Assembly: GCA_015663165.1 (NCBI GenBank)
Contig: DQSS01000354.1
Span: 1 to 49,286 of the forward strand
DNA from: Arcobacter sp.
GTDB taxonomy: Bacteria > Campylobacterota > Campylobacteria > Campylobacterales > Arcobacteraceae
Direction: 5' to 3'
DNA length: 49,286 bases
The stretch's first letter is position 1, and every line of letters starts with the position of its first letter. Below the pieces are notes generated by a model. The model made no database searches. It had not been told where the DNA came from and worked only from the letters and a program-made list of their open reading frames with translations. Of this stretch, positions 43,202-49,286 are shown in pieces. The position numbers and the translations under genes were made by a program.

Positions 43202-44044
43202 TTAAAAGTGATGTCCTTGACATTTGCACTTATATTTTCCTTTGATAGCTTTAGCAAAAATATTTAATTTTATATTATATATTTTTGCAATTTTTACTAT
43301 TTTCTTTTTATTCTTAGGATTAAAAGTAAATAACACTTCATACTCTTCTCCACTACAAGCAATGTTAGGTTTGATTTCATCAAAAAATTCAAATCCTAAT
43401 TTATTCATCTTTGATAATCTTTCTAATTCAAAAGATAAACCATCAGAGATATCCAAAGCACTATTTATATATGGTGCAATTTCATAAAAAAACTTAGCAT
43501 TTAGTTTAGGGCTTATAAATTTTGATTTTTTAGATACTTTTTTATTTTGAAATAATCTTTCTAAATCTTTTTTTGTACTTCCAAGAGTTCCAGTATAACA
43601 AACTAAATCATCTTTTTTTGTTCCACTTCTATATATAGGGTTTGAAGTAATAGATATAATTGTTATAGAGATATCAAGTTTATTGTTTGATATAGTATCT
43701 CCACCTATTATGGTGATGCCATATTCTTTTGCTATTTTATTAAATCCACTTGCTAATTCTTTTAAATCTTTTTTTGTATATTCTTTTGGAATTGCTACAG
43801 TTAAAAGTGCATATTTAGGAATCGCATTCATAACAATTGCATCTGAGATATTGACAAGCATAGATTTAATTGCTATTTGTTTTAAGCTCATCCATTCTTT
43901 TTTGAAATGTACATTTTGGAAAAATCCATCCATGCTGTATACATATCTTTCATCTTTTTTTAGCTCATTTTCTACAACAGCTCCGTCATCGCCTATAAAG
44001 TTGTTATTTGCGATTTTTTTTATAAAATAGTTTTCTTTGTTCAT
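43202..44044 (-). CDS. thiL: Thiamine-monophosphate kinase
   Basis: Last step of thiamine diphosphate synthesis, phosphorylating TMP. I start at ATG 44044 (MNKENYFIKKIAN), 54 nt inside the track ORF, since TATAAT lies just upstream of it; this gives 280 aa. Family marks: FIGDDGAVV (metal/ATP site), NISDAIVMNAIPKYAL, IIGGDTISN, and SALDISDGLSFELERL. It is shorter than typical 320-aa ThiL, with a compressed C-terminus (GEEYEVLFTF is retained). Confidence 0.9.
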   Translation of the reverse strand: MNKENYFIKKIANNNFIGDDGAVVENELKKDERYVYSMDGFFQNVHFKKEWMSLKQIAIKSMLVNISDAIVMNAIPKYALLTVAIPKEYTKKDLKELASGFNKIAKEYGITIIGGDTISNNKLDISITIISITSNPIYRSGTKKDDLVCYTGTLGSTKKDLERLFQNKKVSKKSKFISPKLNAKFFYEIAPYINSALDISDGLSFELERLSKMNKLGFEFFDEIKPNIACSGEEYEVLFTFNPKNKKKIVKIAKIYNIKLNIFAKAIKGKYKCKCQGHHF

Positions 44045-44050
44045 AAAGTA

Positions 44051-44056
44051 ATTATA
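44051..44056 (-). promoter_or_regulatory. -10 box 6 nt before the thiL start codon
   Basis: Minus-strand TATAAT, then TACTTT, then ATG at 44044. Predicted transcription start coincides with the start codon, leaving no ribosome site. Confidence 0.5.
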
Positions 44057-44128
44057 GCCAGTATAGATTAAACTATTGTCTGCTTCACTTTGTAACAAGC
44101 AATCATATATTTGTTTATCTTATTTATA

Positions 44129-44153
44129 TATTTAAAGTATCTATTTAAAGTAT
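44129..44153. repeat. Tandem repeat TATTTAAAGTAT upstream of sdhA
   Basis: Two identical 12-mers, 44129-44140 and 44142-44153, period 13, in the promoter region 43-67 nt before the sdhA start. Candidate regulatory half-sites. Confidence 0.4.
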
Positions 44154-44195
44154 TGTGTTATTATCTAATTAAATTAATTTATTCAAGGAAATTAG

Positions 44196-45914
44196 ATGAG
44201 TATTCCAATTCATAAATATGATGTTGTAATTGTAGGTGCAGGACTAGCAGGTTGTGCAGCAGCAAGAGAAGCAGCAGCAGCAGGTTTAAGTGTATGTGTT
44301 CTTACTAAATTACACCCATTAAGAAGTCATAGTGGTGCAGCTCAGGGTGGTATCAATGCTGCTTTTAGCGATGAAGATAGTACAGAACTACATGAGTTTG
44401 ATACAGTTAAAGGTAGTGATTATTTATGTGATCAAGATGCTGTAAGACTTATGTGTGAAGGTGCTCCTGAAACAATCAGATGGGCTGAAAAAATGGGGGC
44501 TGTTTTTTCTAGAAGTGAAGATGGTAAAATAGCACAAAGACCATTTGGTGGACAAAGTTCTCCAAGAGCCTGTTATGCAAAAGATAGAACAGGTCTGACA
44601 CTATTACATACAATCTTTGAACAAGCGCACAGAGATGGTGTTGAGTTTAAAGATGAGTACTATGTTGCTGATATCATCTATAAAGATGGTAAAGTAAATG
44701 GTGTGTTTGCTTATAACCTTGTAGATAACGAACCAATGATATTCAATGCTAAAGCTGTTATGTTTGCTACTGGTGGATATGGTAGAGCATTTAGAATCAA
44801 TTCAAATGCACATGCAAATACAGGTGATGCACTTTCAATAGTTGCACGTCACGGTCTTCCATTAGAAGATATGGAGTTTGTACAATTTCACCCAACAGGT
44901 ATTGCTGGGTCTGGTGTACTTATTTCTGAAGCGGCAAGAGGAGAAGGTGGAAAATTATTTAACTCTCTTGGAGAAAGATTTATGGAAAAATATGCTCCAA
45001 ACAAACTAGAACTTGCTTCAAGAGATGTTGTTTCTAGAGCTATTACTCAAGAAATTCTTGAAGGTAGAGGATGTGGCGAAGATAAAGACCATGTTCATAT
45101 TGACTTAACTCACTTAGGTGCAGATTTAATCAACTCAAAACTTCCTGAACTAAGAGACTTAGCTATTACATTCCTAGGTCAAGATATGATTGAAGAGCCT
45201 ATTTCAATTGCAGCAACAGCTCACTACTCAATGGGTGGTATTCCTTGTGATATGGCTGGACATGTAAGACTTGATACAAAAAACTTTGTTGATGGATTCT
45301 ATGCAGCTGGTGAATGTGCTTGTGTAAGTGTACATGGTGCAAATAGACTTGGAGCTAACTCAGTTCTTGAAGCATTATTCTTTGGAAGACATGTAGGTCA
45401 ATCAATCGTTACAGATTTAAAAGCAAATAAAATTGCATTTAAAGAAGCAAGTGCATCTGATGTAGAAGCTGTAATGCAAAGACTTGAAACAATCAAAACT
45501 GGAAATGGTGAGGAAAGAGTTCCTACTCTTAGAGATGAACTTCAAGATAGTATGACAAAAAATGCTGGTGTATTTAGAACAGAAAAATCTCTTTTAGTTC
45601 AAAAAGAAAAACTTAAAGAATTAAAAGAAAGATTCAAAAATGTAAGAATAGATGATAAATCTAAGATTTACAATACTGACTTACAAGAAGCAGTTGAACT
45701 TTCTCATATGATTGACTTCTCAGCATTTATTGTTGAAGGTGCAATTTTAAGAAAAGAAAGTAGAGGTGCTCACTATAGAGAAGAGTTCCAAACTAGAGAC
45801 GATGAGAACTTCTTAAAACACACTATGACTTATATGGATAAAAATGGTGAATTAAGTACAGAATATATGGATGTAGTTTTAGGTAACCACGAGTTAGCTG
45901 AAAGAACCTACTAG
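44196..45914 (+). CDS. sdhA: Succinate dehydrogenase/fumarate reductase flavoprotein subunit (class E)
   Basis: 572-aa catalytic subunit oxidising succinate or reducing fumarate. The FAD Rossmann motif is [17 protein letters not shown]; the covalent-FAD His is H45 in [11 protein letters not shown]; substrate-site motifs include QFHPTG and the Arg in [12 protein letters not shown]. Unlike the periplasmic MfrA of Campylobacter/Wolinella, it has no twin-arginine signal, so it faces the cytoplasm. AAGGAAATTAG precedes the ATG. It heads sdhA-sdhB-sdhE; tandem repeats lie upstream. Confidence 0.94.
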   Translation: MSIPIHKYDVVIVGAGLAGCAAAREAAAAGLSVCVLTKLHPLRSHSGAAQGGINAAFSDEDSTELHEFDTVKGSDYLCDQDAVRLMCEGAPETIRWAEKMGAVFSRSEDGKIAQRPFGGQSSPRACYAKDRTGLTLLHTIFEQAHRDGVEFKDEYYVADIIYKDGKVNGVFAYNLVDNEPMIFNAKAVMFATGGYGRAFRINSNAHANTGDALSIVARHGLPLEDMEFVQFHPTGIAGSGVLISEAARGEGGKLFNSLGERFMEKYAPNKLELASRDVVSRAITQEILEGRGCGEDKDHVHIDLTHLGADLINSKLPELRDLAITFLGQDMIEEPISIAATAHYSMGGIPCDMAGHVRLDTKNFVDGFYAAGECACVSVHGANRLGANSVLEALFFGRHVGQSIVTDLKANKIAFKEASASDVEAVMQRLETIKTGNGEERVPTLRDELQDSMTKNAGVFRTEKSLLVQKEKLKELKERFKNVRIDDKSKIYNTDLQEAVELSHMIDFSAFIVEGAILRKESRGAHYREEFQTRDDENFLKHTMTYMDKNGELSTEYMDVVLGNHELAERTY

Positions 45915-45920
45915 GAGATA

Positions 45921-46907
45921 ATGATGAGTAACGAAACAAAAAAATTAACAGTTAAAGCGTTTAGATTCAATAAAGATACAGATTATCTTCCATATTATGA
46001 TACTTTTGAAATGGAAGTATCTAAAGATGAATTAATCTTAGATGTAATGAACAGAATCAAATGGGAACATGATGGAAGTTTTTCTTATAGAAGATCTTGT
46101 AGACATGGAATTTGTGGATCATGTGCTGTAAAAGTAAATGGTAAAGCAACACTTGCGTGTAAAGATAGAGCTTTTGATCTTGTAGATATTTTCGGTGAAG
46201 AATTAATCATCGATCCACAAGATAAAAGAAGAGCATATAAAGATATGGTTATTGATAAAGCTGATTTCTGGAATAAGTATGATTCAGTACAGCCTTATTT
46301 AGTAGCAGATATCGATGAAAACCCTACAGAAGAAAACTTAGTTTCTATTGAAGAAAATGAAAAGATTGATGAAGCTGATTTATGTATTCAGTGTGGTGCG
46401 TGTTACTATTCATGTCCTGCTGTTGAAGTTAACCCTAACTTTGTAGGGCCTGCTGCTTTAGTAAAAACTTGGAGATTTAATGCTGATGTTAGAGATAACG
46501 CTCATGAAAGCAGACTTGAAAACTTACAAGATATTGGTTCTGGTATGTGGGATTGTGTTAAGTGTTTTGAATGTGCGGAAGCATGTCCTAAGGAGATTAA
46601 TCCAATTGATAAGATTACTAAACTTCACCAACAAACATTTGAAAAAGGACTTGCTAGAAATAATGTAGCTGTTCGTCATGCTGTTGGATTTAAATGGTCT
46701 ATACAAAAGCATGGTATTTTAGATGAAGGTGAATTAGTAAGATATTCTGAAGGAAACATCGGTGTTATGAAACACATTCCTGAAGCAATTGCTATGTTTA
46801 CCAAAGGTAAGATTGTAATGCCTTGGAATATGCCAAAATCTAAAAACTTAGAAGAAATACAAAAGCTAGTTGAGATAGCATCAACTGCGAAATTTGGGAG
46901 AAGATAA
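45921..46907 (+). CDS. sdhB: Succinate dehydrogenase/fumarate reductase iron-sulfur subunit
   Basis: 328-aa electron-transfer subunit. A plant-type 2Fe-2S site (SCRHGICGSCAVKVNGK, then C in LACKD) is followed by two ferredoxin-like clusters, CIQCGACYYSCP and CVKCFECAEACPKEINP. The C-terminal extension of about 80 aa beyond the last cluster is longer than in classical SdhB and fits the class E form. It lies 6 nt after sdhA and overlaps the next start by one base (TAATG). Confidence 0.94.
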   Translation: MMSNETKKLTVKAFRFNKDTDYLPYYDTFEMEVSKDELILDVMNRIKWEHDGSFSYRRSCRHGICGSCAVKVNGKATLACKDRAFDLVDIFGEELIIDPQDKRRAYKDMVIDKADFWNKYDSVQPYLVADIDENPTEENLVSIEENEKIDEADLCIQCGACYYSCPAVEVNPNFVGPAALVKTWRFNADVRDNAHESRLENLQDIGSGMWDCVKCFECAEACPKEINPIDKITKLHQQTFEKGLARNNVAVRHAVGFKWSIQKHGILDEGELVRYSEGNIGVMKHIPEAIAMFTKGKIVMPWNMPKSKNLEEIQKLVEIASTAKFGRR

Positions 46908-47797
46908 TGGAAAAATTAAAATACGCTTTATATACAGGTTGTACAGCAAGAGAATCTACACCTGAATTACTAAAATCGACAATGGCTATTGCTGATAAAT
47001 TAGGTATCGAACTTGTACTATTAGATGAGGCTTCATGTTGTGGGGCTTCTCACTTACAAGATTTTGATGAAAACTTATCTTTATCTTTAAATGCAAGAAA
47101 TATTTGTTATGCTGAAAAGCTTGGTCTTACTATGGTAACTATTTGTAATACTTGTCAGTTAAATACATCTCTTACTAAAGAAAGATTAGATACAGACCCA
47201 GTAATGAAAGCAAAAATCAATGAAGGTCTTAAAGAGATTGGACTAGAATATAAAGGTACTTCTGAAGTTAAGCATTTTTTATATGCACTTCAAGATGACT
47301 TTGGATATGACAATATTGCTGCACTTGTAACAAACCCACTAAGTGATATAAATATTGCATCATTTTATGGATGTCACAATATCAGACCATCTCACTTACA
47401 AAATAAGTCAAATGGTGGAGAAAATTCATATAGACCAGTATCTTTAGATAACTTAGTTATAGCTCTTGGTGGAAATGCTGTAGATTATGAATCAAAAAAT
47501 AAGTGTTGTGGTTTCCATGTAGAGTTACAAAATCCTGAAACGGCAAATAAGCTAAGTGCTACAGCTATGACTGATGCTATTGATAACAATGCAGATGTTA
47601 TAGTTACTCCATGTCCACTTTGTCACTTAAGAATGGATGTACAACAACATGGTATTTCAGCACAAGCTGGAAGAGAAGTAAATATTCCAGTACTTCACTT
47701 ACCTCAAATGGTAGGGATTGCTCTTGGAATTGATCCTATTGAATTAGGTCTACACCATAATGTTACACAAACAGGACTAGACGCAATCAAAAAATAA
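46907..47797 (+). CDS. sdhE: Class E SQR membrane-association subunit (CCG-domain, SdhE/HdrB-like)
   Basis: 296-aa subunit replacing the heme-b membrane anchor of classical complexes. It has two Cys-rich CCG domains related to HdrB of heterodisulfide reductase: LLDEASCCGASHL and NKCCGFHVE, with partner Cys in TGCTARES, ICNTCQLN, YGCHNIRPS and TPCPLCHLR. There are no membrane helices; amphipathic binding and an unusual Fe-S cluster are expected from the family. It completes the sdhABE operon and ends in a hairpin. Confidence 0.9.
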   Translation: MEKLKYALYTGCTARESTPELLKSTMAIADKLGIELVLLDEASCCGASHLQDFDENLSLSLNARNICYAEKLGLTMVTICNTCQLNTSLTKERLDTDPVMKAKINEGLKEIGLEYKGTSEVKHFLYALQDDFGYDNIAALVTNPLSDINIASFYGCHNIRPSHLQNKSNGGENSYRPVSLDNLVIALGGNAVDYESKNKCCGFHVELQNPETANKLSATAMTDAIDNNADVIVTPCPLCHLRMDVQQHGISAQAGREVNIPVLHLPQMVGIALGIDPIELGLHHNVTQTGLDAIKK

Positions 47798-47813
47798 GGT
47801 TTTACACCTTATT
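47787..47813 (-). terminator. Terminator for the 163-aa gene, overlapping the sdhE stop
   Basis: AATAAGGT pairs with ACCTTATT around a 5-nt loop. On the minus strand it is followed by a T-run, so it acts as terminator for the leftward gene; the plus strand lacks the T-run. Confidence 0.6.
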
Positions 47814-47839
47814 CAAAAGTCAAGCTAAATTAAATAAAT

Positions 47840-48331
47840 TTATCTTGACATGTCTTTATAAATAGACAAATAATACAAAATATATCCAGCATCTTTTGGC
47901 ATCCAAGAATACTCTTCTCTAGCATTTGCTTCACTTATATCTTTTTTCACACCTTTATCAAATCTTTTAATTATGTCTGACATTTGTTTTTTCATTGTTT
48001 CATTTGTAGAGCTATAAATAAATGTAGGTAAATATTTCTTAGGTACCACAATCTTTAAGTCAATATTCTTTTTTAAAGCATTTAGTAATATTCCTATTTG
48101 ATAAATAGTATATTCTTTTTCTTCTATATTATTATTGCCACTTAGTCTATATCCAACTGAAGTAAAAGTTTTTAATTCAGTTTTAATATCTCTTATAACT
48201 CTATCATCATCCATACTATTATATATAATAGGTAATTCTATATCATCTATTGTTACAAGTTCTGGATCATAATCTCTTTTTGTAAGTCTTATACTCTCGT
48301 ATGCTTTTGCAAATATCCCACCAAATCCCAT
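47840..48331 (-). CDS. 163-aa protein of unknown function next to cmoA
   Basis: Not recognised. It starts MGFGGIFAKAYESIRL, is soluble with mixed helix and strand, and has a conserved-looking C-terminus (EYSWMPKDAGYILYYLSIY). No signal peptide. It starts one base after the cmoA stop, so it is probably translated with it. A link to tRNA modification is only positional. Confidence 0.7.
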   Translation of the reverse strand: MGFGGIFAKAYESIRLTKRDYDPELVTIDDIELPIIYNSMDDDRVIRDIKTELKTFTSVGYRLSGNNNIEEKEYTIYQIGILLNALKKNIDLKIVVPKKYLPTFIYSSTNETMKKQMSDIIKRFDKGVKKDISEANAREEYSWMPKDAGYILYYLSIYKDMSR

Positions 48332-48332
48332 T

Positions 48333-49043
48333 TTAAGCCTTTATTCCGATAAACATACCGAAATTTATCCATTTGAATACACAATCAAAATGTTTAAATC
48401 CAGCATCTATTATCATCTTTTTATTTTCTTCATAAGTATAAGGTATAAGTATATTTTCTAGTGATTCTCTTTTTTGAGATATTTCAAATTCACTATACCC
48501 TTGCTCTTTTTTAAAGTTGTAATACTCATCTATAAATTGTTTATTTAAAGTATTCTCTTCACTTATTACTTTTTCACTAAATATAAATACTCCCCCTACT
48601 TCTAAAGAATCATATATCTTTTTGATAAGTTTTTCTCTTTGTAGTGGTCTTATGAACTGTAAGGTATAGTTTGAAATAATAACACTAGAAGATTTAAAAT
48701 CAACATTAAAAATATCATCATTTATTAGCTCTATATTTATACCAAATGCATGAGCTTTTTGAAACGCTCTTTTAAGCATAGCTTCTGAATCATCTATTCC
48801 TATAAGCTCTAAGTTTACATCACTGTTTTTAGAGATATTTATAAGTGTAGATGCAGTTGAACAACCCAAATCATACACCCTACTTTCATCCTTACAGTAC
48901 TTTAGTGCAAATGATGTAGTAAGTTCTAACATCTCTTTATAGTAAGGTACAGAGCGTCCTAGCATATCATCAAATACACTTGCAACTTCTTCATCAAACT
49001 CAAACTGTTTTTTTATTTTATTTTTAAATACTTCGTCTTTCAT
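48333..49043 (-). CDS. cmoA: Carboxy-S-adenosyl-L-methionine synthase
   Basis: Makes carboxy-SAM from SAM and prephenate, used by CmoB to modify U34 of tRNA. 236 aa with [22 protein letters not shown] near the N-terminus (VFDDM and RSVPYY are family marks), SAM motif [10 protein letters not shown], and SNYTLQFI. cmoB is not in the window. A TATAAT ends 6 nt before the ATG, so the transcript may be leaderless. It leads the two-gene unit with the 163-aa unknown. Confidence 0.94.
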   Translation of the reverse strand: MKDEVFKNKIKKQFEFDEEVASVFDDMLGRSVPYYKEMLELTTSFALKYCKDESRVYDLGCSTASTLINISKNSDVNLELIGIDDSEAMLKRAFQKAHAFGINIELINDDIFNVDFKSSSVIISNYTLQFIRPLQREKLIKKIYDSLEVGGVFIFSEKVISEENTLNKQFIDEYYNFKKEQGYSEFEISQKRESLENILIPYTYEENKKMIIDAGFKHFDCVFKWINFGMFIGIKA

Positions 49044-49049
49044 GGTGGC

Positions 49050-49055
49050 ATTATA
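49050..49055 (-). promoter_or_regulatory. -10 box 6 nt before the cmoA start codon
   Basis: Minus-strand TATAAT, then GCCACC, then ATG at 49043. Initiation is predicted at the start codon. Confidence 0.5.
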
Positions 49056-49134
49056 GCAAAGGTTAAAACATAAGCACTTTAAACTAAATACTACTATAAT
49101 ACAAAATTAAATTTAAAGACAAAAAAGATAAACA

Positions 49135-49286
49135 ATGATACATGAATTTGCACAATGGATTACAGATATGATTTTTGATATGGGATACTTCGGTATATTT
49201 TTACTTATGGCAATTGAAAGTTCTTTTATACCATTTCCTAGTGAAATAGTTCTTATACCAGCAGGGTATTTAGCACAAAAAGGTGA
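49135..49286 (+). CDS. DedA family membrane protein (partial, runs off right edge)
   Basis: ATG at 49135 opens a frame that continues past the window end; about 50 residues are visible. MGYFGIFLLMAIESSFIPFPSEIVLIPAGYLA is the N-terminal DedA/SNARE-associated signature, with ESSFIPFPSE as the conserved core. DedA proteins are inner-membrane flippases or transporters with broad links to envelope homeostasis. It diverges from cmoA across a 91-nt gap, with TATAAT near 49095. Confidence 0.8.
   Translation, partial: MIHEFAQWITDMIFDMGYFGIFLLMAIESSFIPFPSEIVLIPAGYLAQKG

Noticed and set aside
43683-44030. Plus-strand ORF of 115 aa, membrane-like
   Set aside because: Antisense to thiL, which carries clear motifs; hydrophobicity is a by-product of reading the reverse strand.
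44196-47797. MfrABE, periplasmic methylmenaquinol:fumarate reductase
   Set aside because: SdhA lacks the twin-arginine signal peptide that MfrA carries.
1-49286. tRNA, rRNA or CRISPR arrays
   Set aside because: No cloverleaf-like GC-rich segment, rRNA core sequence or regularly spaced repeat was seen by eye; a tRNAscan/Infernal/CRISPR search could confirm this.

Overview
The window is AT-rich, gene-dense bacterial chromosome with short intergenic gaps and many 1-4 nt stop/start overlaps. The gene set points to a Campylobacterota member of the Arcobacter type: a short CheZ of the Helicobacter/Campylobacter kind, a class E succinate:quinone reductase ending in a CCG-domain subunit, an Oad/PycB-type carboxyltransferase next to ATP-dependent pckA, and an S24/CI-like repressor. 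This placement is inferred from protein character; no rRNA or other phylogenetic marker is present.

Layout. 1-0.23 kb: 3' end of a transposase cut by the window edge. 0.2-6.5 kb (minus): ruvA, ddl, a 143-aa unknown, rlmF, an RND efflux permease and an acidic 89-aa protein, nearly all overlapping or abutting. 6.6-9.5 kb: argF with a strong terminator, a CNNM/CBS membrane protein and an S24 repressor. 9.6-14.9 kb (plus): a 31-aa ORF, then oadG-oadA-oadB-pckA, a sodium-linked oxaloacetate decarboxylase beside PEP carboxykinase. 14.9-16.9 kb: a 164-aa unknown, a lipoprotein, a radical SAM protein and an overlapping 56-aa zinc-ribbon membrane protein absent from the ORF track. 16.9-19.1 kb: DUF2249-like protein, 12-TM His-containing membrane protein, DUF59 Fe-S assembly factor and a small membrane protein. 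19.1-21.9 kb: PLP aminotransferase plus LysE exporter, divergent from an AraC/Rob-type regulator across a 33-bp perfect palindrome. 22-24.5 kb: acyl-CoA-dehydrogenase-like protein, methyltransferase, CPXCG protein and ThiF-like protein. 24.6-33.8 kb (plus): uvrC, alr, 82-aa unknown, ABC-F protein, DEAD-box helicase, 163-aa unknown and hrpB. 33.8-35.2 kb: accessory islet with mazF, a decapitated mazE remnant and a serine-recombinase-like protein lacking catalytic residues. 35.2-41.3 kb (plus): ubiX, coaD, tmk, hisS, speA, cysE and a TSUP permease. 41.3-44.0 kb (minus): cheZ, truD, thiL. 44.2-47.8 kb: sdhA-sdhB-sdhE. 47.8-49.3 kb: a 163-aa unknown, cmoA and the start of a dedA-family gene.

Most of the window is housekeeping: C4 metabolism (Oad, PckA, Sdh), envelope building (Ddl, Alr), translation and tRNA/rRNA modification (HisS, TruD, RlmF, CmoA, ABC-F, helicases), DNA repair (RuvA, UvrC) and cofactors (UbiX, CoaD, ThiL). 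The most unusual items are the mazE-remnant/mazF/inactive-recombinase islet, four genes whose start codon lies only 5-6 nt after a -10 box (uvrC, thiL, cmoA, thiF-like), the palindrome between the AraC regulator and the aminotransferase/exporter pair, and the DUF2249/12-TM/DUF59 cluster. No rRNA, tRNA or CRISPR array was recognised.
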